Positions 17,130-25,908 are shown, counted from the first letter of the stretch. The stretch: 39,433 nt of DNA from Leptolyngbyaceae cyanobacterium MP9P1.79 (GCA_030248885.1 JARCMD010000370.1:1-39433); one strand, 5' to 3'. Program-made: numbers and translations. Notes: generated by a model not told the origin, from the letters alone.

Positions 17130-18755
17130 CTAGGGGCGATAGACTTCAGCGGGAATTCCTTGCTGCTGAAGCTTCTGCACCAGTCCACTAGCCGCAGCGG
17201 AGTCATTGAATGAGCCAACCTGAATCCGCGATCGTTCATCAGGGAATCGCCGCAGAAAGGCATCGGGCACAGCTTGCCGAGATTGTTCCAAGGTGCGATC
17301 GTTGTCATAGTTCACCACCACGTAGTAGCGTTCCTGGGCAGTTGGCGCAGTTGGCACACTGGAGCGTGGAGTCCCAGCAGGGACGGCAGTGGCAGCAGGA
17401 GTCGTTGGGGCTGGGGTGAGCGGTGCAGGGGTAGGTGCCACAGGGGTATTGATGACCCGTTGTGGACGATTAACGACAGGGGCATTAGTCGTTTTAATCG
17501 GGGTCGTGTCAGCAGCAGGGGTAGACGGTGCAACTGGCTCAGGAGCGGCGATCGGTGCCGTAGGGGGGGCAGAAAAGACCTGAGGCTGAGGAGGCATCGG
17601 CGTAAAGGACTGAGGCGCTGGCATGGGTTGGGGACGCAGCACCACCCTAGGTAGGGGAGGCAAGTCGGCATTGGCTGCAATGCCCACTGAAGCGGGCGAC
17701 ATCGGCGTAACGATCGGCAACGGCACAACAGACTGAGGAGTGACTCCAACAGGAGATAGTTGAGGACTGGCTAGGGTGCTAGGAGCCGGAATCACTGAAC
17801 CTGCCCCTGTTTTTACACCGCTTAGATTATTCAGATTCAAGTCCACGAATTCCTTGGCGGCCAAGTTGGGGGAATTGGGTAAGGCAGATCTGCTGCTAGC
17901 ACTAGCCGCAGGAGTGGAAGTTGTAGCAGAGGGATTTGAAGCTGTGGTCGCAGGTAGAGGCTGCCGATTGAAGCCTAGCCGTTGCAGGGCGAGAGGGTTG
18001 AGCAGCAGCAGTCCTAGGGTGCTGATGGAAAGCAGGAGCAACAAAACAGAACCAATCCCCAAGGGGGTGAACAAGGTATCTGTCAATCGACGCTGGGGTG
18101 GGGCGATCGTCTCTTCAGGTTCCGATAGGCTCCGCAGTAATTCCTCAGAGGATTCCAGGTAATCGTAGGGGTCTATCGGAGACGCACTTACCATATCTCC
18201 TCGCTGGACTTGCAGGTCAGTCAACCCTTCTCCAAGGCTTGAGTCAACCTCAGCAGCGAAATTCGAGGCTAAATTCGCCGATTCACCGCGATCGATCAGC
18301 GCTAGTTGGGACGATAGGGGTCCTACGATCGTCGGGATAGGAGACTGCGATCGGTCAAGCCCTAGGATTGCCTTTTGTGGTGCTGCCTTTTGTGGTGCTG
18401 TTTTTTCTGGGGCCAGCTTAGAATCTGTGGGAGTCTTAGCCGTCGCTACAGCAGGCTTCGCCAGCGCTTTCAGTTCAGCTTGGGGTGAATTAGGTACTCT
18501 TCCTGCACTAGACGCGCCAGCAGACGAACCTGCTTTGGGCGAACCTACAGAAATCAAATCCAAAGGCTTGCGGGCTTGCTGACGACCCCAGCCCTTAGGA
18601 GAGGAGGGTACCCGTCCTACCCGTTGCCGCCGGTACCGAGCCAACTCTGCTTCTAGCTGCACATCCAAACTGCCCAGAGCTATCTGTAGGACTGGGCTAA
18701 GCGTATCAGTGCGTAAAGATTGCCGGGGTGCTTCAACGGAAAGACGCTGACTCAT
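17130..18755 (-). CDS. Pro/Ala-rich single-pass protein with C-terminal SPOR domain
   Basis: A 541-residue protein. The N-terminal cytosolic region (about 1-230) is of low complexity. A single membrane helix follows (about 233-255, GSVLLLLLSISTLGLLLLNP). A long Pro/Ala/Thr linker (about 260-465) then leads to a C-terminal SPOR-like domain (about 470-541, RYYVVVNYDND...RIQVGSFNDSAAASGLVQKLQQQGIPAEV). SPOR domains bind denuded glycan strands of septal peptidoglycan, so a cell-division or cell-wall role is likely, with the linker crossing the periplasm. The ATG has GGAG eight bases upstream. It is divergent from the DUF721 gene. Confidence 0.85.
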   Translation of the reverse strand: MSQRLSVEAPRQSLRTDTLSPVLQIALGSLDVQLEAELARYRRQRVGRVPSSPKGWGRQQARKPLDLISVGSPKAGSSAGASSAGRVPNSPQAELKALAKPAVATAKTPTDSKLAPEKTAPQKAAPQKAILGLDRSQSPIPTIVGPLSSQLALIDRGESANLASNFAAEVDSSLGEGLTDLQVQRGDMVSASPIDPYDYLESSEELLRSLSEPEETIAPPQRRLTDTLFTPLGIGSVLLLLLSISTLGLLLLNPLALQRLGFNRQPLPATTASNPSATTSTPAASASSRSALPNSPNLAAKEFVDLNLNNLSGVKTGAGSVIPAPSTLASPQLSPVGVTPQSVVPLPIVTPMSPASVGIAANADLPPLPRVVLRPQPMPAPQSFTPMPPQPQVFSAPPTAPIAAPEPVAPSTPAADTTPIKTTNAPVVNRPQRVINTPVAPTPAPLTPAPTTPAATAVPAGTPRSSVPTAPTAQERYYVVVNYDNDRTLEQSRQAVPDAFLRRFPDERSRIQVGSFNDSAAASGLVQKLQQQGIPAEVYRP

Positions 18756-19074
18756 AACTGTACTCCTACCACTTGGTTCAACATTAAAGCTCAGATGCGC
18801 TGGAATGCCTACAATTTGCTGTATATTTATCCAGCGATCGTCGTAGGCTACTACACTACCACTCCTCTAGCCGAATAGAAGTGATAGAAATGGAAAATTT
18901 GGGTTTCTCCCACCATCAACGCGCCTACGCGAACGACTCCGCTGAGCCAGGCTTAATCAATCCAAGCTACTACCTATTTTACTTGATGAAAATGTAGTTT
19001 GATTAAGCGGTTCAAGATCACACTTACTCAGCAGCTTATCGAGCAAGTCGCTCAGATCAAGAGAAGGGCTACCT
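18756..19074. promoter_or_regulatory. divergent intergenic region
   Basis: A 319-bp spacer between divergent SPOR-protein and DUF721 genes, with no gene. GCCTACGCGAACGACTCCGC at 18924-18943 looks like debris of a GC-rich cyanobacterial repeat. Promoters were not placed. Confidence 0.4.
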
Positions 19075-19629
19075 ATGGCGTTCAAATCCCTCAATCACGT
19101 TTTAGGCTCCTTAGAGGATCGGACTTGGCAGGAACGGCGACAGTTCAAACACTTGCTAGATTGCTGGCCCAGTATTGTGGGGGCGATCGTGGCTGCTCAA
19201 GCTCGACCCCAGTCCGTTTATCGGGGAGTGTTGAAAGTAGCGACATCCAGTTCAGTTTGGGCGCACAATCTCACCTTTGAGCGGCAACGAATTCTCGATA
19301 AAATCAATCCCCACCTGAACCTTGCATTAACCGATATTCGGTTCTCTACAGCCGAGTGGTCAAATCAGGCTCAGCAGGCGATCGTCGCACCACCCTCCAG
19401 TCTTTGGCGGGAGCATCCCAGCCACGTTGTTTGGAGCAAATTCAAACCCCAGATTCAAGATGTCTCCAAAGGAAATGCTAAGGGAGCCTTTCGGCAATGG
19501 GCAGAACTGATCCAGCAACGATCGCGCCACCTGCCCCTCTGTGCCCATTGCCAATGCCCCACACCCCAAGGAGAGCTAGAACGCTGGGCAATGTGCGCCC
19601 TCTGTGCCGCCAAAACATGGCATTTGTAA
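19075..19629 (+). CDS. DUF721/DciA-like protein with C-terminal zinc ribbon
   Basis: A 184-residue protein. The N-terminal half (about 1-95) is a DUF721/DciA-type KH-like domain (WPSIVGAIVAAQARPQSVYRGVLKVATSSSVWAHNLTFERQRIL). DciA loads the replicative helicase DnaB in bacteria lacking DnaC. The C-terminus has paired cysteines, CAHCQCPTPQGELERWAMCALC, resembling a zinc ribbon typical of cyanobacterial members. The start is the ATG following AAGGG. The helicase-loader role is from family knowledge and is not proved for the cyanobacterial branch. Confidence 0.85.
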   Translation: MAFKSLNHVLGSLEDRTWQERRQFKHLLDCWPSIVGAIVAAQARPQSVYRGVLKVATSSSVWAHNLTFERQRILDKINPHLNLALTDIRFSTAEWSNQAQQAIVAPPSSLWREHPSHVVWSKFKPQIQDVSKGNAKGAFRQWAELIQQRSRHLPLCAHCQCPTPQGELERWAMCALCAAKTWHL

Positions 19630-20040
19630 ATGGGTTTTCGTCGTTTCCCCATCAGACACTGCTGCATATTAAATGACACAAATAAATGACACAAATCCCA
19701 CAATTTGCGACCTGAGTGTGTTGTTCTAGATATTGGCTGTTAGGCTTAGCAAGAACAAGGGCACTTTTAAGTAAGATTGAGTCATTCTAGGAAATTAGAT
19801 ACAACCTTACCTTCGCTCTGACAACCTGGGTTAAAATGCGGGGTTAGCTGGTAACTAAGTGACTTAGGTTTGGAGGTTTAAATCATTCGGGCGCTGGTTC
19901 ACAGACTGGCGAGAATTGTCTTTAAGCACACCTTACTTTAGACCGCCTATGAAGAAGGGAATAAACAGCTAGTTACAGTGCCGAAAATAGATAGGGATAG
20001 AGCGATCGTCATCAAAATCAACCTGAAGGTGGAGTAAGGC
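19630..20040. promoter_or_regulatory. intergenic leader upstream of response-regulator phosphatase
   Basis: A 411-bp stretch without a gene. GGTGGAGTAAGGC directly before 20041 is a good ribosome binding site. The rest is moderately AT-rich, and no promoter or stable hairpin was placed. Confidence 0.4.
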
Positions 20041-21750
20041 ATGAGTCAGGGCAATGAAGACAAGCTCAGATTAATGGTAGTAGACGACGAGCCGGACAAT
20101 CTGGACTTACTGTACCGGACGTTTCGTCGGGACTTTGAGGTGCTTAAGGCCTCCAGTGGTCCGAATGCGCTCCAAATTTTAGAGCGTGAAGGAGAAATGG
20201 GCATTATCATTTCTGACCAACGGATGCCAGGCATGAATGGAACCGAGTTTTTAAGCAAAACGGTTGAGCGTTATCCAGACACTATTCGGATTGTCCTCAC
20301 AGGCTATACCGATGTAGAGGATCTAGTAGATGCCATCAACACTGGTAAAGTCTTCAAATACATCACCAAGCCTTGGATACCCGATGATCTGAGAGCCGTT
20401 GTCCAACAAGCGGCTGAAACATATCGCGTGCTGAAGAAACGGACTAATGAGCTACGGCGAGCATTGCGGCGGGAGTCCTTGTTTAATGGGGTGATGACTG
20501 CGATTCGGGAGTCCCTGGATTACCGCAGTATGCTGCAAACGATCGTTGCCAGCATTGGTCGGGTGTTTGAAGCTAGCCACTGCATTCTGCATCCCATAGA
20601 AAACGGGCACCTCACCAAAGACACTTTCCTCTACAGAGATGGGACTACAGACCCCGATCGCACAAACTCCGAGGGAGAACTCAGTTCCCTAGCTCTGGAT
20701 GAAGGAATTCTCATCCAAACCGTCTTAGAGAGCCACAAGGTCGAATTAGACCAGGGAGATGCGGACGGGCAACCCTACATTCGTTTGATTGTTCCCCTAA
20801 CCTACCAGCACAACCTGTTAGCAATTCTGGCCCTTTATCAATCTGGAACCGCCTATCCGTGGCTTCCTGAGGATATTCAACTGATAGAAGGAGTGGCAGA
20901 GCAGGCAGCCCTGGCTATCTCCCAAGCCAAGCTGTATCAACAGATTCAAGAGCAAACCCAGCAGATGCGGGCAGAGCTACAGGTGGCGCGGCAAATTCAG
21001 AGTAATTTGCTGCGGCAGAGTATGCCAGAGGTAGAGGGGTTAACTGTTCAAGCCTGTTGCGTGCCAGCAAACGAAGTCGGCGGCGATTTTTTTGAGGTCT
21101 ACGTCCATCCCCAAGGAGATATCTGGTTAACAGTAGGGGATGTTTCGGGTAAGGGGGTGCCCGCAGCCCTGTTTATGGCCAGTGCGATTTCGGTTCTCCG
21201 GCGGGAACTCGCTCAAGAGATGTCGCCAGAACCCGAAGTCGTGATGCAAAACTTGAATAGTAGTCTTTCAGAGGACCTAATTGGCAACAACCGGTTCATT
21301 ACCATGGTTCTGGCCCGTTACAATCCAGTGACTCGGCATTTAGCGTATGCTAATGCGGGACATATTTATCCTATGGTTTGGTCACATCGTTTAGTGACAA
21401 CAGAGGTGTCCGAACCAGGCAGAGCAATTACAGTCGAACCTGATTATTTAAAAGTCCGTGGAATTCCACTGGGCATTCGTCCAGTGTGGAAAGCAGCGGC
21501 AGGTAACGTTACTATGCAGTCTGGAGAGGTATTTTTGCTAACCAGTGATGGAATTACCGAAGCCACATTTACCGATGAGGCTGTGGAAAATGGTCAACAA
21601 ACCAGCTCAATGCTCCAGCAAACAGGTCTATGGCGACTGTTGATGTATGAACCGTTTCCGTTTGATTTATCCCATCTGTTAGCCCGTGTCCGATCGCACA
21701 ACTCAGTTCAAGAAGATGACCAAACTATACTCTCTCTGGAGGTTCTGTAG
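20041..21750 (+). CDS. response regulator-GAF-PP2C (SpoIIE/RsbU) phosphatase
   Basis: A 569-residue three-domain signalling protein. A receiver domain (about 8-130) has the acidic pair in MVVDDEPDN, the phosphoacceptor Asp at about 59 in ISDQRMPGMNG, and Lys in YITKPW. A GAF domain (about 155-300) is followed by a short coiled coil. A PP2C-type domain (about 320-569) shows EVGGDFFEVY, VGDVSGKGVPAALFMA, YANAGH and LTSDGITEA, the metal-binding acidic motifs of the RsbU/SpoIIE group. It should dephosphorylate a STAS-domain anti-anti-sigma protein in response to a phosphorelay. It is followed by an RsbW-like gene after 3 bp. Confidence 0.94.
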   Translation: MSQGNEDKLRLMVVDDEPDNLDLLYRTFRRDFEVLKASSGPNALQILEREGEMGIIISDQRMPGMNGTEFLSKTVERYPDTIRIVLTGYTDVEDLVDAINTGKVFKYITKPWIPDDLRAVVQQAAETYRVLKKRTNELRRALRRESLFNGVMTAIRESLDYRSMLQTIVASIGRVFEASHCILHPIENGHLTKDTFLYRDGTTDPDRTNSEGELSSLALDEGILIQTVLESHKVELDQGDADGQPYIRLIVPLTYQHNLLAILALYQSGTAYPWLPEDIQLIEGVAEQAALAISQAKLYQQIQEQTQQMRAELQVARQIQSNLLRQSMPEVEGLTVQACCVPANEVGGDFFEVYVHPQGDIWLTVGDVSGKGVPAALFMASAISVLRRELAQEMSPEPEVVMQNLNSSLSEDLIGNNRFITMVLARYNPVTRHLAYANAGHIYPMVWSHRLVTTEVSEPGRAITVEPDYLKVRGIPLGIRPVWKAAAGNVTMQSGEVFLLTSDGITEATFTDEAVENGQQTSSMLQQTGLWRLLMYEPFPFDLSHLLARVRSHNSVQEDDQTILSLEVL

Positions 21751-21753
21751 CGC

Positions 21754-22176
21754 ATGAAAACCGAGCTGCACGTACCCAGTGATTTGAAGTTTTTGACGAT
21801 CGTGGAAAATTGGCTCTTGGGCAGTCTAGAAGTCGAGGTAGGGGATCATGTTGATTGGCCCCGGCAATCGAATCGGTTGCGCCTGGTACTCGTGGAAGCC
21901 TACTCCAATGTGGTGCGCCACGCTCACAAAGACCAACCCAATCTCCCTGTTTTATTGCGACTAGAGCTAAAAGAGCGAGACATCGCCCTGGAAGTCTGGG
22001 ATCATGGCAAGGGATACGATCTCTCAACTTACCTGCCTCCAACGCCAGACGATAAACAGGAAAATGGCTACGGCTGGCTGATTTTGAATCGCTTGATGGA
22101 TCGGGTCGAGTATCGCCTCCAAGTCAATGGTCGTAATTGCCTCAAATTGGAAGCGAGTCTGCCAGATAAAAGCTAG
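21754..22176 (+). CDS. RsbW-like serine kinase / anti-sigma factor
   Basis: A 140-residue GHKL ATPase of the HATPase_c_2 group. The N-box is RLVLVEAYSNVVRHAHKD (about 45-62), G1 is VWDHGKGYD and G2 is ENGYGWLILNRLMDRVEY. Proteins of this type phosphorylate and inactivate STAS anti-sigma antagonists or sequester a sigma factor. The ATG follows the phosphatase stop codon by three bases, so translation is probably coupled and the two work as opposing kinase and phosphatase. No STAS or sigma gene is nearby, so the target is unknown. Confidence 0.9.
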   Translation: MKTELHVPSDLKFLTIVENWLLGSLEVEVGDHVDWPRQSNRLRLVLVEAYSNVVRHAHKDQPNLPVLLRLELKERDIALEVWDHGKGYDLSTYLPPTPDDKQENGYGWLILNRLMDRVEYRLQVNGRNCLKLEASLPDKS

Positions 22177-22296
22177 GGGGTTCAGTCAAGGATTTTTTGA
22201 CGGGCTGAAGACTCTCAAAGAATTACCTCTTACCTACCAATAATTATTTGGCAAGGTACTCGTTGGTTATTGATTCTGATTGAAGAAGGTAGAAAA

Positions 22297-22842
22297 ATGT
22301 GGAAACGGGTGGCTGCAACTCTGCTAATGGTCTTGAGTTTATGCCTCACTGGTTGCGTGGCATCGGCAACGAGTGGGTTGCAAAGTTATGTCGATGCCAC
22401 TAGGGGCTACCAATTTCTCTATCCAACAGGTTGGTTGCCCGTCAAGGTGAGCGGTGGGCCAGCGATCGTGTTCCACGACATTATCGAGCCGAGCGAAAAC
22501 GTGAGTGTCGTCATCAATCCAGTTTCGGGCAACAAGACCCTGAGTGATCTGGGAACACCAAGTGACGTAGGCTACCAGCTTTCCAAAAGTGCGATCGCCC
22601 CTCCAGATTCTGGCCGCCAAGCCGAGTTAGTCAGCGCCGACTCCCGGCAAGTGGGGGACAAGACCTACTACATCCTGGAATACGCCGTGAAACTTCCCAA
22701 CCAGCAGGAGCGCCACAATCTCGCCAGCGTTGCCGTCAGCCGGGGCAAACTCTACACCTTCAATGCCTCGACTCCTGAGCCACGTTGGACTAAAGTGCAG
22801 CCGCTGCTTCAGCGAGTTGTTAGTTCTTTTTCGGTTGATTAA
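22297..22842 (+). CDS. PsbP-domain (CyanoP-like) lipoprotein
   Basis: A 181-residue secreted lipoprotein. The signal peptide WKRVAATLLMVLSLCLTGC ends in a lipobox, with the Cys at about 20 predicted to be acylated. The mature part is a PsbP domain: SYVDATRGYQFLYPTGWLPVKV, then VVINPVSGNKTLSDLGTPSDVG, and YYILEYAVKLPNQQERHNLASVAVSRGKLYTFNAS. CyanoP associates with photosystem II assembly in the thylakoid lumen. The ATG at 22297 has AAGGT upstream; the earlier alternative start at 22270 would hide the signal peptide. A long hairpin follows the stop. Confidence 0.92.
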   Translation: MWKRVAATLLMVLSLCLTGCVASATSGLQSYVDATRGYQFLYPTGWLPVKVSGGPAIVFHDIIEPSENVSVVINPVSGNKTLSDLGTPSDVGYQLSKSAIAPPDSGRQAELVSADSRQVGDKTYYILEYAVKLPNQQERHNLASVAVSRGKLYTFNASTPEPRWTKVQPLLQRVVSSFSVD

Positions 22843-22854
22843 TTAATATATCCT

Positions 22855-22892
22855 AAGACTGAACTTGTACGTTGACTTACAAGTTCAGTCTT
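22855..22892 (+). terminator. 15-bp perfect hairpin after the PsbP-like gene
   Basis: AAGACTGAACTTGTA (22855-22869) pairs perfectly with 22878-22892 around an 8-base loop. No T run follows, but the position 12 bp after the stop suggests termination or 3'-end protection. Confidence 0.6.
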
Positions 22893-22926
22893 GGTGAACC
22901 TACGCTTAGACAATGTGCAATCAATC

Positions 22927-22972
22927 ATGTGATCGGGATTTAAGGAAGATGCTCCTTAAATCCCGATCACAT
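22927..22972 (-). terminator. 20-bp perfect hairpin overlapping the HNH gene 3' end
   Basis: The 20-base arm at 22927-22946 is the exact inverted copy of 22953-22972, with a 6-base loop. The right arm includes the last codons and stop of the HNH gene. As RNA this would form a very stable stem ending the HNH transcript, though no T run follows. Confidence 0.6.
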
Positions 22973-23453
22973 ATTTGCGCCATTCTTGGTGAACTCCATT
23001 CTTCAAATGTTTAGTGACTTCAAAATAGAGTCCGCTGTAAGGTCGGCGCGGCGAATTGTACAACACCATGTTTGCTTCCTTGGGAGTGCGGCTACCCTTC
23101 TTCACGTTGCACCGCACACAGGCCGTCACAATATTTTCCCAACTGTCATCTCCTCCACGGGAGCGCGGTAGCACATGGTCTAGGGTCAGCTCATCTCCCG
23201 TATAGCCACAGTACTGACAGGAGTGGCTATCTCTATGAAGTATATTGCGCCGGGTGAGTGGAATCTCTTTATAAGGAACACGCACATAATGGCGTAGCCG
23301 AATCACCGTGGGCAGTGGGAATTCCGCATAGACCAATTTGCCGTTGTGTTCCACACGCTCTGCTTTGCCTTTGAGCAATAAGACAACAGCCCTGCGCCAG
23401 CTCGTAATATTGAGCGGTTCGTAGGAGGCGTTCAGCACTAGAACCTTGCTCAT
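22956..23453 (-). CDS. HNH endonuclease family protein
   Basis: A 165-residue protein widely found in cyanobacteria. The N-terminal region begins MSKVLVLNASYEPLNI. The HNH core lies at about 78-125: CQYCGY...LTLDHVLPRSRGG...WENIVTACVRCNVKKG, which has the two zinc CxxC pairs, the catalytic His in LDHV and the Asn in ENIV. It is probably a metal-dependent nuclease, possibly in repair. No adjacent restriction or toxin gene is seen. It is convergent with the PsbP-like gene, and its last codons form one arm of a 20-bp hairpin. Confidence 0.92.
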   Translation of the reverse strand: MSKVLVLNASYEPLNITSWRRAVVLLLKGKAERVEHNGKLVYAEFPLPTVIRLRHYVRVPYKEIPLTRRNILHRDSHSCQYCGYTGDELTLDHVLPRSRGGDDSWENIVTACVRCNVKKGSRTPKEANMVLYNSPRRPYSGLYFEVTKHLKNGVHQEWRKYVIGI

Positions 23454-23616
23454 TGATGTTCGTTAAAACGACTGTTTTGACGGATTTTTACAGATGGTAA
23501 CACAGTCAGGGCTTACTAAGGTGAAAAGTTATCGAACCTGTGTATGGATGCCGATCGCCACTCCAACGAAGAAAATTCGATCGGTGTCTAAATCTGGTAG
23601 TTTGATGACTCAATCC

Positions 23617-24993
23617 TTAGGAATTATTTTCTTCAGACTCAAGGGTTTCCAACATTGAATCCTCAGATTTTCCAGTTCTCAAACTAGAGAAAATTCGATA
23701 GTTATCTGAATTGAACGCTTGTGATTCAATGTCCCCAACGCTTCCCTCCTTTGACATATCTATGAGGTTATACTCCACGTTCTCTGCATGGATAGCGAAG
23801 GTGATACTAAAAACTTCTAGGAAGTTAATCATCCAGTCACATTCTTCCTCAGTCAAGTTTTCGTAAAACTGAATCAACTTAGCAATCTTAGCTTCCAGAT
23901 AAATACGCGTGGGTTTGGAAATCAATACGATTTTCAGTAGAACCACAACCAGGGTAATCGGATTGTTTTCCGAAAGTAGTGAAACAAAGAGCGAAGCTGG
24001 TTCTTTGTGATTTTCAGTTGTCAGGAAGTCAACAACTCGATTGCACGTTCGCAAGAGTAAATCAAGGGTAAGAACCTGATCATCCTGGTCTTGATAAAGA
24101 TCCTCTAGCTTACTTGCCAACTTACGCCTTAACAGTTGAGTAAAGTTGGGATTGTTTAGGGAAAATGTCAGGTATTCCAGCAACCCCAGCTTGAATTCTC
24201 GATAGCTAATACCCTCAACTTGAGTCAGAAATATCTTAGCCAAGCTACTGTGACTGTAAGCTCCACGACGGGCTACAACCGTCCTAATCAGCCGTAGAAC
24301 CTCATCACCTAATGCAGTAGGGTTTTTTAGTCTTGACAGTTTTGCACATGTAGATTCAGAGCGAGTAATGTACATTGCTAAATCAAATTTGAAGCGGTCT
24401 TTCAGTCGCTTTGACAACACTCTAGCTGCTTCCCGTTGCTCGATCGGATTTTTGGCATCAGCATACTGAGGCACTAGAAGGAACGCAGTGTAGCGCTGTT
24501 TCCAAGAGATTTTGGCTTGCTCATGTTCTTCATAGCGGGCAGCAAATAACTTGAGTTCTTGGAAGTCTTCACTACCGACAAAACTGTCAATCCAAGTTCT
24601 TAATCGCTTGAGGGTTGGTGATAGGGTATAGCGCTTTGTGGTTCCACTTATGAATAGTTCAAGGAGGTCATGGATGGCTTTATAATTTCTTTTTGTGCCC
24701 CAGTTATTGACCAGAATATAGCAACAGCGTTTTAGAGTATGTCTAAACTCTTTTTCGTTGTTTGTGAACACGATTTCACACAGAGCCGAGAAAGCACCGG
24801 TACCAGTCGAATCGACGTGGTGAATAAAGAGATGCTTAAACTCAGCTAAAACATCCTCTGGAGACTGCTCTTTGACAATATGCAGCAGAAAGTCATAAAC
24901 CGCTTCCTGTGCTTGTTGAAGACTCCGCCTCGGTGCAATCGGTTTAGAGGAGGATTCGGTACGGCTATTGGTTGAGATCACATTTCCCGCCAT
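23617..24993 (-). CDS. conserved hypothetical all-helical protein
   Basis: A 458-residue protein that I do not recognise. It lacks signal peptide and clear membrane helices apart from one hydrophobic stretch (about 365, NPITLVVVLLKIVLI). The sequence is rich in Leu, Lys and Glu and looks like stacked alpha-helices, possibly HEAT-like. The conserved-looking N-terminal part reads AVYDFLLHIVKEQSPEDVLAEFKHLFI and CCYILVNNWGTKRNY. The C-terminus is acidic (SMLETLESEENNS). ATG at 24993 is chosen because AGGTG lies eight bases upstream; a further upstream start at 25050 has no such site. No functional neighbour is evident. Function unknown. Confidence 0.8.
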   Translation of the reverse strand: MAGNVISTNSRTESSSKPIAPRRSLQQAQEAVYDFLLHIVKEQSPEDVLAEFKHLFIHHVDSTGTGAFSALCEIVFTNNEKEFRHTLKRCCYILVNNWGTKRNYKAIHDLLELFISGTTKRYTLSPTLKRLRTWIDSFVGSEDFQELKLFAARYEEHEQAKISWKQRYTAFLLVPQYADAKNPIEQREAARVLSKRLKDRFKFDLAMYITRSESTCAKLSRLKNPTALGDEVLRLIRTVVARRGAYSHSSLAKIFLTQVEGISYREFKLGLLEYLTFSLNNPNFTQLLRRKLASKLEDLYQDQDDQVLTLDLLLRTCNRVVDFLTTENHKEPASLFVSLLSENNPITLVVVLLKIVLISKPTRIYLEAKIAKLIQFYENLTEEECDWMINFLEVFSITFAIHAENVEYNLIDMSKEGSVGDIESQAFNSDNYRIFSSLRTGKSEDSMLETLESEENNS

Positions 24994-25050
24994 GGCTGCA
25001 CACCTAGAAGAATTAAGCCTTAGCTTGACGTTGTGGAGGCAAGCTAACAA

Positions 25051-25457
25051 AAATCAGTTATGTCCTACCCTAGTTCCGTATTTTCTCAGAGAAACTCGTA
25101 AACGATTTCCATAAGTTAACACGGTTGATCCGAAAACTCGGTCTGAATACTAGGGGTATTTATTTGAATTGTAAATTTACCTCAGTAGAACTACCGAGAT
25201 GAAAATACAGTTTATTGCTATTTCTAAATGCTGATCGCGAACACCCTGAACTTTAACTGTCGGTATCAAACTTCAATTACGAGATGCACAGTTCCTGAAA
25301 GCTTGCCAACACCTGAGAATTACGGGAAGCTTAGTTCTTCAACCAACAGTCAATCTATCCGGAATAGTACTACCCGTAAAAATACAGTAATGAAAAACGC
25401 TAGCCTATGAATGCTAGCGCCAAAGTTGATGGGAAGCCCTGTAACCTCAGATACAGA
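25051..25457. other. intergenic region between unknown gene and trnL
   Basis: A 407-bp stretch. It has a 60-codon open frame at 25228-25410 on the plus strand with composition unlike a real protein, which I do not call. A terminator for trnL lies at 25393-25419. The promoter of the minus-strand gene probably lies near 25080-25200. Confidence 0.5.
25393..25419 (-). terminator. terminator of trnL(UAA)
   Basis: On the minus strand CGCTAGC pairs with GCTAGCG around an 8-base loop and is followed by TTTTT, 39 bases beyond the tRNA 3' end. Confidence 0.78.
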
Positions 25458-25908
25458 TGGGGGCAAAGGGACTTGAACCCTTACGACCTTGCGGTCAACG
25501 GATTTTCATTCTCTTGTAGCTTTCACTACTGCCTAACTTAGTTAGTCTCGGCTTTGAGAATTGGACTCTCTCTTTACCTGCGCTTACACGTTACAGAAGC
25601 TGATTACTCGTTCGCTACTGGATGTGCAACCGTGAAGGTAGCTCCCGTCGAGTCTCTGCACCTTCCTCTAAAAGCGGAAAGATAAGGGTTGAAGAATAGT
25701 CTCTGTTCCTTACCTATTTTGCTTTTAGGAGGCTTGGCTCAGGATTGCCGTGTCTAGAGGTTGGAAGAGAGGGATATGATTTCCCTATATCTCTCTCACC
25801 ATTGTCTAGGGTTAGGTTTCCCTGAATTTGAGAGCCTCCACTTGGAAGATTTCTCTACCAAGGCTCAGTTTTCTAAGTCCGTAGCGTCTACCATTCCGCC
25901 ATGCCCCC
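25458..25908 (-). tRNA. trnL(UAA): tRNA-Leu(UAA), split by a group I intron
   Basis: The 5' exon is 25875-25908 and the 3' exon 25458-25506, both on the minus strand. Joined, they give an 83-base class II tRNA with acceptor stem GGGGGCA/TGCCCCC, anticodon stem ACGGA/TCCGT, anticodon TAA and T-loop GGTTCAAGTCC. CCA is not fully encoded (only the discriminator A is seen). The intron sits after the first anticodon base (U34), the classical position for cyanobacterial and plastid trnL introns. Confidence 0.97.
25507..25874 (-). ncRNA. group I intron in trnL(UAA)
   Basis: A 368-nt intron. It follows a U at the 5' splice site and ends in G (position 25507 on the minus strand), as group I introns do. 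The catalytic core segment GGTGCAGAGACTCGACGGGA (starting at 25662, minus strand) is the well-known conserved stretch of cyanobacterial trnL introns. The start, AGAAAACTGAGCCTTGG, is also typical. It is longer than the compact Anabaena intron, probably through enlarged peripheral stems. No homing endonuclease is encoded. It is expected to self-splice. Confidence 0.95.

Noticed and set aside
17312-17749. Long Leu/Pro/Arg-rich frame opposite or within the SPOR gene
   Set aside because: It is a shadow caused by the low-complexity Pro/Ala linker; the SPOR reading frame has the domain and membrane helix.
18924-18950. GC-rich segment as a structured repeat
   Set aside because: It resembles known repeat debris, but no second copy in the window was found to support it.
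22956-23453. HNH gene as part of a restriction or homing system
   Set aside because: No methyltransferase, specificity gene or intron is adjacent, and the protein has the form of a widespread chromosomal cyanobacterial HNH family.
25228-25410. 60-codon open frame next to trnL
   Set aside because: Ser/Thr/Asn-rich, no ribosome site, and its end runs into the trnL terminator.
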